In this document: positions 1-10,927 of the stretch, one piece after another | Numbering within the stretch: position 1 is the first letter of the stretch | Layout of the letters: each line of letters opens with the position of its first letter | Source: Helopsaltes ochotensis | Lineage: Eukaryota > Chordata > Aves > Passeriformes > Locustellidae | Direction of reading: 5' to 3' | Length of the DNA: 64,000 bases | Assembly (NCBI GenBank): GCA_013400155.1 | Contig: VXBM01000271.1 | Coordinates: 662,685 to 726,684 of the forward strand | Position numbers and translations under genes: made by a program | The notes under the pieces: model-generated | What the model was told of the DNA's origin: nothing | Seen by the model: only the letters and a program-made list of their open reading frames with translations | Databases searched by the model: none

Positions 1-1422
1 AGCAGATATTTAAGATAATTTATTTAATTTTATATGAAGAGATATGAGCTGTGCAAAATTAATTCTGAAGGTAAAAGCTAGTCTAAACTCTACTTTGTGA
101 AACTTTTTATTAATATCCCTACTGTTAGCAATTGTTATGGTGCTAGAAACATGTTTTTTTGTTCATCCTTATTTCCAACAGCCACAGATTTTCTGTATAA
201 TTATTAAGTTATTGCATTATAACTTTTTATGAAATTTAAGTAATCTCTGAACATAAGTTTCAGCCTTTCTTTTCTAGGCCTCTAACACTTTGATCCTCCT
301 AGCACTGTGGTCTGTTCACATTATGTGAGGACAGTAATTGTGAAAATGTCTTTTATGTTAGTTGTCATTCACCTTGGACTTATTTCACAAAGGTACAAAC
401 TTTTACACTTGTTGAAAACTTATGGAGAATCGAGCCCAACTGGTTTAATTTACACCTATGTGATGCAAGTGAATATACCACACAGAGTGCAAGGCAGTTG
501 AATTGAACAGGCTTGTCCATGTTTCATAGTATGAATAGTGAAGTGTTTTATTCTCTGTTTTCCTGCTTCCCCTAGCTATCCATGTAAAAAAGAATGGAAG
601 AAGCAACTTTATGTTGGGTTTTCTGTATTATTAAAGCAAGGAGAAAAAGAAAATCTCCAGTGTCATTCATATGAGATATCAGTGAAAGTGATGCAGGTGT
701 AATTCTGATTCAAATTATATACTGTCTTGAGAAATTTTGGTCCCTGTCCTGAATCTTTTGTGCTCATTTTTGGAACTGAGAGCATTATCCTCAGTTGTGC
801 AATAGAAACAATTTGTTCCAGGGTCCTTAGTCAGTAATGTTCCAGAAACAAGACGAACGACAAAGCAATTCTCCCAATACATTTATCAGAACAATGTGAT
901 AGATGCCCAAGTGCAATAGTAGCAACAAAACACTGATGATATTTCTAAAGCACGACTTAATTAAGTTGTTGTTCATGCAGTAAACACAGCATCAGATTCC
1001 CAGGCTTGTCCTACTGTGTTAAGGGACTTAAGAGTTACATAGCAGACATTGGAAACAAGGACATGCTTCAGGCAAAATGAAGAAATCTTGGGGGAAAAAA
1101 ATCCAAGCAAATGGGGAAAAAAAGGGAACCTATGACAGATAATTTAGTACAAGACATTGGATCAAAAGTAATTTTTTCATTTCTTTTCATGCAAATGAAA
1201 TTTCTAAGGAAAATTACTGAAATAAAAAAGAGGGGAATGAATATTCTATACCAAGACAAAGACAGAAATAATAGACAAATACAAATGTGAATAAAAATGA
1301 ACTAAGTTACACTAAACCTTTAATTTACACTAAAATAAAATAAATAAATAAATAAAAACCTTTCAGGGACAAATGTGTTTTGGGTGTTGTAACTAAAAAA
1401 AAAAAAAGTATTCTATTCTATC
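1..1422. other. AT-rich non-coding DNA, no gene seen
   Basis: I see no open frame of convincing length, splice-flanked exon or recognisable mobile element here. The only structured pieces are an (AAAT)n-like run near 1330-1360 and a 13-base A run near 1395-1407, just before the LTR that starts at 1423. Confidence 0.6.
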
Positions 1423-2113
1423 TGTTGGGGAGATGTTTTTCTTTATCTCTTATAACTCCACAGGGGAGGGGGGTGGATGCCTTCTGGTAATGGGCCGGCT
1501 GTTAAAATCAGGTGGGGCAGTGTTTCTTATCTCTTTCACCACCATCCACCTTCCGGGGGATATCTTCTGCTAATGGGTCATTAAGGCTCACCAGTGACGT
1601 GACACATTACATCATCCCATAGTGAGATGCTCCACTCAGTGGGGGGGAGCCAACCGTTCCTACCTAGATAAAAACTGAGACATCCAAACAGCCAGTCTTT
1701 ACTGGATTCCAGAGGAGGCTGTTTTTCTACTGGACTCCCAGAGAAATACCAGACCTATCTCACCACCACTGGAGCTTCTTTAGGATCATCTCTACTCCAC
1801 AGAACTACATCTGTTACACCAGGAGGATTTATTTGGACTGCTTCCAACACCCTAACCAACAGGATGTCAGGCTGTGTCCCTGACTCTGTCAGGGTTTCTA
1901 GGACTTTTTGTTTGTTTGCTTGCTTGGTCTTTTGTACTACTACACTTGTATTTCTTTTTGTTAAATATTCTTAGTAAAGAACTGCTATTCCTTTTCCCAA
2001 ATCTTTGCCTGAAAAGCCCTTAGTTGCAAAATTATAATAATTTGGAGGGAAGGGAGCTTACATTCTCCATTTCAAGGGAAGGTCTAGCCAGACACCTGTC
2101 CAAAACCAGGACA
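1423..2113 (+). mobile_element. ERV solo LTR, family D copy 1 (ERVL-like)
   Basis: The segment opens with TGTTGGGGAGATG and closes with CAAAACCAGGACA, giving TG...CA ends and about 691 bp. Inside are a CRE-like TGACGTGA near 1595, a weak TATA-like AGATAAAAAC near 1665, and AGTAAAGAACTG near 1973, where AGTAAA could serve as a poly(A) signal. The last 141 bp, from AGTAAAGAACTG to the end, are clearly homologous to 30979-31131, which makes this a dispersed repeat. No gag, pol or env sequence follows; a CR1 begins at the next base. The bases flanking the two ends (CTATC and AAGTG) do not match, so no target-site duplication is visible. The texture fits avian ERVL-type LTRs, but class and subfamily are inference. 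Confidence 0.7.
1595..1602 (+). promoter_or_regulatory. CRE-like site in LTR family D
   Basis: TGACGTGA differs at one base from the CREB/ATF palindrome and lies upstream of the TATA-like AGATAAAAAC, in the U3-like part of the LTR. Binding is inferred only from the motif. Confidence 0.35.
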
Positions 2114-2683
2114 AAGTGGTATTCCTCAGGGTCTCTTCTGTATTGGTACCAGTGTTATTTAATATTTTCACTAATGACATAGAGGGATCAAGCACACTCT
2201 CAGCAAATTTGAAGATGACACACAGCTGAGTGGTTCTGTTGATAGACCTGGAGATTAGGATGCCATCCAGAGGGACTTGAACAAGCCTGAGAAGTGGGTG
2301 CATGGGGGGGCAGGGGGCAGTGGGCAGTGGGCAGGTCTCATGAAGTTTAATAAGACCAAGCACTAGATAGTTGTTGGACCTGGGTCAAGGCAATTCCTGG
2401 TATCAGCACATGTTAGGGAACGAACAGATGGAGAGCAGCCCTGCTGAGGACTTGGGGGCGCTGCTGGATGAGGGGCTGGACATGACCCAGCCGTGTGCAC
2501 TCAGCCCAGAAAGACAAATGTGTCCTGGGCTGCAGCAAAAGCAGCGTGGGCAGCAGGGCCAGAGAGGGGATTCTGACCCTCTGCTCTGCTCTGGTGAGAC
2601 CCCACCTGCAGGGCTGCATCCAGCTCTAGGATCCCCGGAAGGACTAGAACCTGTGGGAGTGAGTCCAGAGGAGAGATTTACCA
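2114..2683 (+). mobile_element. CR1 LINE, 5'-truncated, ORF2 RT part (left of nested SINE)
   Basis: The translation, across several frameshifts, follows the chicken-repeat-1 reverse transcriptase. A GIPQGS-like segment at the left edge is followed by FNIFTNDI. Next comes KFEDDTQLS near 2205-2231, matching the CR1 FADD catalytic box with alanine replaced by glutamate. Then come SSPAEDLGALLDEGLDMTQP near 2433-2490 and a QLWSP-type region that is now frameshifted. Stops and frameshifts show it is dead. The 5' half of the element is absent, as is usual for CR1. It abuts the LTR on its left, and a SINE interrupts it at about 2684. The same CR1 resumes at 2821. Confidence 0.88.
2304..2331 (+). other. 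G-quadruplex motif inside CR1
   Basis: G runs of 7, 5, 3 and 3 are separated by CA, CAGT and CAGT. This satisfies the canonical pattern of four runs of at least three G with loops of 1-7 bases. It lies where CR1 elements normally read through the KWA...NLMKFN segment, so it is probably a private expansion of this copy. Confidence 0.6.
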
Positions 2684-2820
2684 TGAGATTAGCTCAGATA
2701 GTTAGAGCATGGTGCTAATTATGTCAATGTCAAAGGTTTCATCATTGGTCAGGCCATTTGCTTAAGAGTTAGACTCAATGATCCTTGTGGAGTCCTTCCA
2801 ACCAAGAATATTCTGTGATT
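2684..2820 (+). mobile_element. tRNA-derived SINE with CR1 tail (TguSINE1-like), nested in CR1
   Basis: The left half reads as a decayed tRNA: an A-box-like TTAGCTCAGATAGTTAGAGC near 2689-2708, followed by ATGGTGCTAAT as in avian tRNA-Ile(AAT)-derived SINEs, then a degraded B-box region near 2730-2745. The right half, from CTTAAGAGTTAGACTCAATG to TTCTGTGATT, is a CR1 3' tail. That architecture is known for the zebra-finch SINE mobilised by CR1. CR1 ORF2 sequence on both sides (GTCCAGAGGAG before, AGGGATGGAACAGG after) is consistent with insertion into the older CR1, although about 20 bases of the expected CR1 sequence are missing at the junction. The split Pol III promoter is too mutated to expect activity. 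Confidence 0.8.
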
Positions 2821-3236
2821 AAAGGGATGGAACAGGTCTCCTTTGAGGGAGGGCTGAGAGAATTAGGATTGTTCAGCCTGGAGAAGAGAAGGCTTTGGTA
2901 TGACCTAATTGTGGCCTTTCAGTACTTGAGGGGATCCTACAAGAAAGATGGAGAGGGACTTTTTACAACAGCAGATAGTGATAGGACAAGAAAGAATGTT
3001 TTCTAACTGAATTAGAAAAGGTTTAGATGAGGTGTTAGGGAGATTTCCTTTAATCTGAGGATAGTAAGACACTGGAAGGGTTTGGCCAAAGAAGTAGTGG
3101 CTGCCTGGGAATGTTCAAGGCCAGGTTAGATGTGGATCTGAGTAGCCTGGTCTAGTTGAAGGTGTCCTTGATCACTGCAAGGATTTGGACTAGAAGATCT
3201 TTGAAGACCTTTTCCAGCCCAAACTGTTCTATTTTT
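2821..3236 (+). mobile_element. CR1 LINE, 3' part (right of nested SINE)
   Basis: This continues the interrupted CR1. The translation gives FSLEKRRLWYDLIVAFQYL near 2872-2929, a strongly conserved CR1 ORF2 C-terminal block. It is followed by KDGEGLF, then by a frameshifted stretch ending in a KARLD(V)-like segment. The 3' untranslated part runs into AAGATCTTTGAAGACC and TTTTCCAGCCCAAACTGTTC, the typical CR1 end, near 3236. A decayed terminal repeat is all that remains of the tail. Confidence 0.9.
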
Positions 3237-6200
3237 AATGAAAATACTAATGATAAGTTTATTTATTGCTTTTATAAGGACTAAGGACCATATATTGGAA
3301 GAAAAAGCCCATGGTATTTGCAAATATTTCTCAGCTTCCAGGCTTATCTGAATATAAAAATTGTAGCAGTTCTTTCTGCAGCACTTTAAGAAGGTACAGG
3401 TATGACTTGTTGTCCCTCAACAGTGATGCTAAGGACTGACATATTCTGGCTCATATGATTTAGGTAAAAAACCAAGCATAGGTATTCCTCCCCATGTTTG
3501 ATTTCATAACTAGGCATGCTGTGGAGGAATGACCTTGTCTACTCATTTGAAGGAAATAAGAATCAGAACAGCTGTCTTTAGAAAGAAAAATTACTATTAC
3601 TATTATTAATATTATTATTACTGCTATTATTATTAACTCTCTGACAGCTTAAAACATTTGATTGCATGGAAACATATCACTTAATTCTGTGCATTGTATC
3701 CTTCATCTGATATGTGATCCTACATCTGATTCATGATCAATGAATGGCATAAATTTGTCACTTACTGAATTTTAGCAATTCTACGTTCCAGAATTCAATC
3801 TAATTTTTTCAATGAAAAAAAAATATATATTTTGAAAAATATGTACTTCATATTTCTAACCTATATAATTATTTGGATTTTTCTTTTTTTTTTCTTTTCC
3901 TTGTCCCCTCAATATGTTGTGTGTTTGCAAATTGATTTTTGACATAATATTTCTATACTGATGTATAGAAAAATTTCCATGTGCAGTGTTTCATGAAATA
4001 ATAAGCATACTGTATTTATAAAGCACTGAATGGAATCTTGCATTTAAAAATGATTTTCTTTTCTAGTATTGCTTTAACAAGCAATACTCTGAGCCCTGTA
4101 AAAACAAAAAAGAAATGTTCTCAGCACTGCTCAAACGACTCAAGCAGATATTTATAAATTTATACATTATGTTACCATCAAGGATTTTTGGGTTCAAACC
4201 ATAATGAAGAGGAACATACAGACACACAGTTGGACATATAAGCACATCTTTACACCAATTAAGCAACCTGCATTATGAACTGGTAAGTCTCAGTATTCTG
4301 AGAAAAAAGATGTGATTCTCTGATACAGGAGTCTTTAATAAATGCTAAGAAAATAAGTGCACATTTTCAGCTTGTACAATTTAGATATTAAGCCATTAAG
4401 ATATTAAACTTAATGAAAAAAAAAGTTTAAATTTTGAAAGTTTACCTTAAATTTAAGTGTCTTTTGAGACACTTAGGTTTTATTCTTTTGGGCTTTTGAG
4501 TATGAACTAAATAAGTTATTTTGTGGAAATCCCTTATCTGAGGAACAGTATCATCCTAAATCTACCAGTCTGTGTAATATCTCTGTGAGCTCTGCAATAT
4601 TAAATCATAATGAATAGCATTTCTAACAACAATATATTTTATAACCACATTGTTTTATGTGCTACTTAGTGGTTATTTCCATTAATATTTTACACAATTG
4701 CCAATGTTACACTTTCTATGGCTAATGTAATCTCTCAGCGTTGAATTCTTAGGCCTGGGATTTCTGAGGAACTGCAGTGGCTTTTCATCTGATATCTCAT
4801 CTAGTAACTCCAGCTAAAAGGGCAGTGTTGCACTTACACTTCTTTATAGCTCCTATCTTCTGTAGGAAGTCTGGAACTAGTTCATAGAGAACTCTGCAGG
4901 ATGATTTCAGTTTTTCCTTTGAGGAATTTCAAAGATACTTTCCTTCCAATAGGAAATGTCTGTATTTTTGTGACACTTTCACCAGGGGAGCACTGCCTCG
5001 CATGACATGGGACACTGTAATATGCTTATGTATGAGATATTCTATTGCTGTTATTGAGGTTAATACTTTGGTATTTTTGGATAGCACTAAAAATAATAGA
5101 CTGAAGATTGAATTCATGTTGCTTTTCTCCAAATAAATCTTCAAGGTCTGCATTGGTCTGAAGTAGACCTAATAACACCTTTTAGAGACAGAAGCTAGAA
5201 ATTAAAATTTTTCATTTGTGCCAAATTTTCATTCACTAACTACATTCATCACTACTTTTCTCCAAATATTTAGAACTACAAGATGAGTAAATTTATCCCT
5301 GACTAGTAGAATTCTTGAGATCATGCTTTCATGCACTGTGCAACAAATTGTACCTACTTTCTTTAGCAAGCTTTTGAAACATATCATTGATTAAATCACT
5401 CTCCATTTCTAGCACATTTGCAAATGAAATTACATCTTGGTTAATAACATATTTCCATTTCTAATGAAAGGCAATAGTGTTTGTACTGATTAGATGGTTC
5501 TAAGAATACTTAGAACTCTTCTCTCCTTAGTCTTGGCTCAAGTAGTTTTATTTTGTAAGAATTCTCTAGTGGTAAGGGAATCCCTGGCTCCCATTTTAAC
5601 AGTGTAGGCATAGCCTATTAGGCTACAAGAAGTTGAGAGAAATCTGTCTAACATGCAGGAAAATGTCTGAACCCTATGGCAGGCCTCAGGTGTAAGGGAG
5701 AGCAAGGCTAGATTGTGTTCGGCTCAGAATTTTAGAAGAAACATTCTGACTTGTTAAATAAGAAGGATGGGAAGAGAGAAGCGACTGAAAGGGTAAATGG
5801 GATGAAATCAGGCTGGAGTAAGGACAGAAACAATATACAAGGGGATACTCTTTCTATAAGAGGATAAAGAGTCCAATCAAGGGGTGAAATAGGATCCCGG
5901 GTTTGTTAGCCTTATACATTTTCTTATAACAGGTAATATTAACCCCATAGGATTATAAACCTCGTACAAAAAGACTGGGGTTTTTTTAAGGATAAGGTTT
6001 CATTATTTGATAATGGCATAGAATGATGAAGCAGAATACTGAAGTAGTCTGTGATGGATTTGTTCTTGTACAGCTTCAGTAACAGTGACATGAAACTTGA
6101 TCAAGTCAGACTTGGAAATAAGAACATATAACTAATATGTAAAACACACTGAAAATTTCTCAACTTCCTGGAGCATGGGACTACTCAAACAGCTCCAAAG

Positions 6201-6767
6201 TAAGCAGTCTTAAGACACTTAGCATCGGCTAACCATTTTCTTTCTTAGAAAAATATAGAAATAGAAGTGGATCTGACAAGAGTTGAAACAAAGACTTGCA
6301 CATTTGATAAAGCCTTCTTTAGAGTTAAATGTTTACATTTACAGAGAAATTAAGATAATACCTTTAAATTTTGATGTATTTAGTTCAATGCATCTTTAAA
6401 ATATTTAATACAGGATGCTGCAGGCATCATCAGACCAACCACATAGATGACAGCAATTACAGGATATTTCTCAGGGTAATAACAGTAAATGACAGTAGAT
6501 TATTGCCTTCTGTATGGAGTAACTCTGGGGGGAGGTACAAAGGGAGAACAGGTGGGATGGAAAAAGGCTTTCATAACTTCATGATTTAAAAGCTAGTTAT
6601 CCAGATTCTTGCTATATTCTGTGATTCAAACTACAACCTTAGAACCAATCTTTCAGTAACAAACTTATCCTACAGCCAAAGAGAGGAAATTTACTGTAGT
6701 GTGTCTTTACCTAGCTTGAAGAAAAGATTACAGATTTAATCACAATGCAAATCTAAGAAATAAGAGA
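3237..6767. other. Non-coding stretch, microsatellite only
   Basis: There is a short (ATT)n-type microsatellite at 3593-3648. Otherwise this is AT-rich DNA with no supported gene or repeat. The part at 5560-5990 is somewhat richer in G+C and has the texture of an old LTR, but I could not match it to anything else in the window. Confidence 0.5.
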
Positions 6768-7040
6768 TGGGATACTGGATCTTCCTCTGAAGGAATTAAT
6801 TTCCTTTATTATAGTCTGTATGGTGCTGTGATTTGCTGTGGTGTGTGACAACACATCAATATTTTTGCTATTGCTGAGCAACACTTGCACAGTATCAAGG
6901 GGTATTTTTGGGTTTTTTCCACTCTGCCCCACAAGTGAGAAGGCTGCCAGTGGGCTGTAGTGAATAAATTACCTCTTTGCTTGCATATTCAGCTTTTTCT
7001 TCACCTATTGAACAGTGTTTCAGTCTATGAGTTTTCTTTT
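6768..7040 (+). mobile_element. ERV LTR, family A copy 1, left part
   Basis: This is homologous to the LTRs at 22431-23013 (reverse complement) and 32895-33464. Diagnostic blocks are AATTAATTTCC near 6793, TTGCTATTGCTGAGCAACAC near 6866 and AAGGCTGCCAGTGGGCTG near 6940. The last block jumps directly to TAGTGAATAAATTACC at about 6958, so roughly 190 bp of the middle (the TATA region and what follows, present in the other copies) have been deleted. The 3' portion resumes around 7571 after a foreign insert. Confidence 0.75.
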
Positions 7041-7570
7041 CATAGAAGGGAATACGGGTGACCTTGCCCCGATAAGTAACAACTGTGTTAATTAACCAAT
7101 ACATCCTCACCCCTGATGAGTCACAGCTACATCTAATAAAGATAAGTGTGATACAAGGGAGTGGGTAAGCTGGTGAGGGAGGATCATGAAGGAAGAGAAA
7201 CCTTGAGGAAGAGGGAGTGAGAGGATCATGAAGGATCCCGAGGAGAGAGAATCACTGCTGTGAGGTCAATCTGGGTCTGCAGTCAGAGCCTGTTGTTGGA
7301 ACCCGCAGCCACAGTCTAGCTGGGTAAAAGCCTGCATTCAGAGTCTGCAAACCAATACATGCAGTCATAGTACAACAGGAGATAACCAGCAGTCAGAGGC
7401 TGCAAGGGAAACCTACAGCAGGAGCTTGCTGCAGCCAGAGTCAGTGAACAGTTAGAGTCAGGATGGCTGAGCTGTAAAGAGGAATAACCCAGGACCCTTT
7501 TAATGCTGTGATAAACAAGAAGTCTGTGTCTTGGCTCATTTCTACCCTCTGACAAGATGGCTGCTGCAAC
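7041..7570 (+). mobile_element. LTR-like insert nested inside LTR family A copy 1
   Basis: About 530 bp without counterpart in the other family A copies separate TGAGTTTTCTTTT from CCCTTTCACTTTTTCC, so it is best read as a later insertion. It contains AATAAAG near 7136, a degenerate 28-bp tandem repeat at 7279-7430, and a U5-like end with GATAAACAAGAAGTCTGTGT near 7511 and CTCTGACA near 7550. This arrangement resembles a gammaretrovirus-like LTR, but the family and exact ends are inference. No clean target-site duplication could be fixed. Confidence 0.5.
7279..7430 (+). repeat. Degenerate ~28-bp minisatellite, five to six units
   Basis: Related units of the form GCAGTCAGAGYCTGC start at 7279, 7305, 7334, 7361, 7389 and 7418, giving spacings of 26, 29, 27, 28 and 29 bp. 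The first ten bases of each unit are best conserved, and the rest drifts. Further partial copies of the motif follow at 7431 and 7451. Confidence 0.7.
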
Positions 7571-7665
7571 ACCTTCCCTTTCACTTTTTCCCCGTCCTGT
7601 GGGAGAGGAGGGTGAGCAAGCAGCTGTGTGGGTGCCTAACTGCTGGCAGAAATCTACCTATCACA
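7571..7665 (+). mobile_element. ERV LTR, family A copy 1, right part
   Basis: TTTCACTTTTTCCCC leads into GTGAGCAAGCAGCTGTGTGG near 7611 and GCCTAACTGCTGGCAG. This is the U5 end found in the reverse complement of 22431-22520 and at about 33410-33464. The terminus is estimated near TCACA at 7665. Confidence 0.7.
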
Positions 7666-7893
7666 AATGTAGATATAAAAGAGCAGACAATAAAAGATTG
7701 CATATTAAGTCTATGTGACACTTCTTTACTTCTATGATTGTTTTCATAAGTACATACTTGTTTAATGATTGATAGTATTGCAATCATGCTGGATTTCAGT
7801 ATGTTTTTTGAGTGAGAAACTGTCTTTAGTTCAAACTGAGTTAGATATTGACTGAACCAGGAGAAGAAAGCAATGTAAAACTAACAAGCGAGA

Positions 7894-7961
7894 GAATGGA
7901 TAGCTGAGGTGTTCAGTACAAGGTAGAATGGATAGCTGAACAATATGTTCAGTACAAAGTA
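7894..7961 (+). repeat. Imperfect tandem duplication, 32 + 36 bp
   Basis: GAATGGATAGCTGA begins at 7894 and again at 7926, and each copy ends in GTTCAGTACAAGGTA or GTTCAGTACAAAGTA. The second unit carries a four-base insertion relative to the first. Confidence 0.85.
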
Positions 7962-10298
7962 GCAAAAATTGTAAACTCTTCTACAACAAACAATGTAAAA
8001 CAATCCCTTTTGCCCTAATCATAAGGGAAAGGCAAGTAAGAGATGTTACCTGAAAACAATTGCTGAAAACTAGAGAAAAATTAACACAAATTTTCTCCCA
8101 CAACATTTTAAAACAAATATTTTAGTCAGAGTTTTATTCTGAATGAAGGAATGAAGAGTTCATAGAGTTCAAATTCCTTTGTGTATTTTGAGATGCTCTT
8201 TAGATGAACTGGTGTGTGCCAGTTACATATTATGCCCAGTAAGTCAAGTTACAGACTAACACTTTGTCACTGTTTTACCATGATTAATCATAAAATGTTT
8301 CTCACACATTTTTCTTCCTTTTTCCCTTAAACAGTATTAATATCTGAAGTTCTCCTAAAGTAGCATTAACCATAAAATTAAAATAATAAACCTAACTGTG
8401 AAAAAATGCAACTGCAAATTGTGCATGCTACAGAGCCAGGATGACAGTGTTGTCTAGATACTTGTGCATGTGTTCCTTTATTCTACTTAGAATTTACAGC
8501 CCCATCTGCCTATATTAGTTTTCAGATGCTGAATGACTAGGAAGTTTTCTTTTCCAGTCTTTGCACTTAAAATTCCAATCACAGATATTCCTCTATAAAC
8601 TTCCTTCCAGTAAATTTACCACTATACATATATGGATTAGCTGCGCTCCACAGATCCTCTGTAACAAAAAGATATGGAAGGTACCCTCAGATTTTTTTTT
8701 CTATCTATTGTAGTTTCTATAGACATTATTTTTGTTTTCTGGAGAAGAATATCTTTGCTTTGTGCTAGCTGCAGAGCTAGCATTTTTCCATTGCATCAGT
8801 TTTCAGGACCCTTAGCATTTTCCTTAAGTTAGATTTTTTTTAAATTCTTATGACCTCAAAATTGCAGTATACTAAAAAACTCCATGTTCTTTAATTATTA
8901 TTTAAATAGTAAGACTAAGACTTCAATTTTTATTCTAGAATTACAGTATTACTGAAAAATTAGTACTCATTATCTATATTAGGTAAGAACTAGCAAAACA
9001 GATTTAAAGATTCTTTATGTATTGAATCTTTTGGTAATTATATGTCACCTAAAGTATTTGGAGGCCATTCTCCACAATCTGTTTCCTGAATTCTTTTTTC
9101 AGTATCTCAAAGCCTGTTTCAGAGCGTTATGGAAGTGTTCATTCTACAGTTTTAAATAGATTTTCCAGATATATTTGAAATAGAACCCCTGTGGTCCAGG
9201 AAAGCCAGAAGAAAGTGTTTTGAGTTAGCATGTCGACTATCAGAGAGTTCTGATAGCAGCATGCAAAATAATATAGTGCAAAACTCTCTCAATTTCCCCT
9301 GTTTCCTCTTGAGGTGATCAGCAAGAATTCATTAACAGAACTTCCTAGACCATTTTGTAAGGGTTGCTTCAACTGACTATGCTGAAGTTTTCATATGACT
9401 TTCATCTAAAAAGAAGAGAAAAAGATGCTTGAAAGATGAATAGCATAAGCTCTCACTTTTTTTTCAATACAGTTATACTATATTGCAAAGTTTATGTGAC
9501 ATATAGAGGTAAAAACTGTATGTACTTTAATAATAAGAATATATCCCTGTGGTGCGTCCCTGTACAGCTTACTTAAGTGATGGAAATACTTCACTATGGT
9601 CTGTGTCACTAGTAAACACTTATTTGAAAGCGTTGGTAATTTTAAGCAGATGTGGTTAAAGCACACAACCAAGCTGAAGTCCATCTCAAAATATGGGTCA
9701 ATAAGCTGAATTTAGGGCTCAGTTTCTGTTTAAAGGACAGCATGTGTTCAAGGCCAGAATGAGGATAGAATTTAGATGTTACAAGGTTTTGCAAATTATT
9801 GTTACAACATCATAATCCCAGGGTCTAGAAACTTAAAAATAATTGCTCTTGTCCTGAAGCTATTAATACATTGGATTAAAATTTCATTATTATGGGTAAT
9901 GGCAGTCTGATTTTTACCTTTGAAAGAACAGAAATTTAGGAGGGACTCCAATCATCTTTGGACCTAATCCCAAAACATAAACTGTTTTATATCTGGTACT
10001 GTTCTTGAAATACATCCCTTTTAGTAAAAAGCTACTAGATTCATCTGTGGATTAGAACTTTTATATCTGATTTACAGATTGCTGACTTTTTAAATTAAAT
10101 TCCTTCAAAAAATGCAACTGTAAAAAGACAACAATCTCAATTTAAAGAAGTTCGTGTGCTTGTTCTTAGAACAGTTGCAACTTCTCAAATATAGCAGAAT
10201 TTATCTGGTATATTCAGATACGACTAGTACTGAACAAAATACCTGAAATATATGTAAAAGACCTTTATGTGTTTAAGCTGCAACTAAATTAGCTTGAA
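7962..10298. other. Non-coding stretch
   Basis: No gene or confident repeat is visible. A 35-base segment at 9937-9972 (GGAGGGACTCC...CCTAATCCC) resembles the reverse complement of a CR1 3' end, but it is too short and diverged to annotate. Confidence 0.5.
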
Positions 10299-10705
10299 GT
10301 GAAATGTCGGTGCCCAGGATATTCCTCTGTCTGCCCTGGGTGGCCTCCCTCACAGGAGGCTCAGAGATCCTGGCACAAAGAAAAATGATAGTGCCTTCGA
10401 CTTTTGCCCATGGGAAAGTTTGCCAGCTATGAGTGAAGATTTACAAGCCACAAGAGTTTGATTTTTAGGATAATTAGTAATCACAGGGTGCAAAATGTAG
10501 ATTTTGGGGTTTTTTAGAACCAGGGTCAAGGAGGCAACATGGAGGAATCTGGGTGTGTCCCTATCCTTCTTGTTCCTCCTTTTCACCCACTATTTTTTCC
10601 TGTCTGGGCTGCCACTTTGGGATTGGTTTAGAGTAGAACTTGACTTTTTAACAAAAATGATGATTATAGGTAATTAAAGCTAAACATCTCACACGTAGTT
10701 TTTAG

Positions 10706-10713
10706 TATAAAAG
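10706..10713 (+). promoter_or_regulatory. TATA box of LTR family C
   Basis: TATAAAAG is placed about 100 bp before AATAAA, as expected for a U3/R arrangement. Confidence 0.6.
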
Positions 10714-10806
10714 AAATAAAACCCCCCCAGAGAGGTCATTCTGCTGATGTTCTGCATGCTGCAAGAACCTTCGCAGGGCAGAGAAAAGAATGTAATAGAT
10801 AAGAAA

Positions 10807-10812
10807 AATAAA
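10807..10812 (+). terminator. Poly(A) signal of LTR family C
   Basis: AATAAA lies in the R-like part of the LTR, followed within about 110 bp by the 3' end of the element. Confidence 0.55.
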
Positions 10813-10927
10813 CAACCTCAGAACTCAGCCGATGCATCTCGACTCCTTCTTCTGGCGAGGGATTGTCAAAAAAAACTTTTAAACAGCCTTTGTCGGGACC
10901 TTTCCACCCCCAAACCCAACAGTGAAA

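Larger units (their letters stand above)
10299..10927 (+). mobile_element. Solo LTR with 6-bp TSD, family C (ERVK-like)
   Basis: The LTR proper is 10305-10921, 617 bp, beginning TGTCGGTGCCCAGG and ending ACCCAACA, so the termini are TG...CA. It is flanked by a perfect 6-bp direct repeat GTGAAA at 10299-10304 and 10922-10927. A TATA box (TATAAAAG) lies at 10706-10713. A poly(A) signal AATAAA lies about 100 bp downstream at 10807-10812, followed by a U5-like end. This order fixes the plus orientation. No internal retroviral sequence follows, so recombination between two LTRs is the simplest origin. The 6-bp duplication favours a beta/ERVK-type integrase, an inference from known TSD lengths. Confidence 0.88.

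Noticed and set aside
9937..9972. GGAGGGACTCC...CCTAATCCC as an antisense CR1 tail
   Set aside because: Resembles the CR1 3' end over about 35 bp only, with several mismatches; not enough to annotate.
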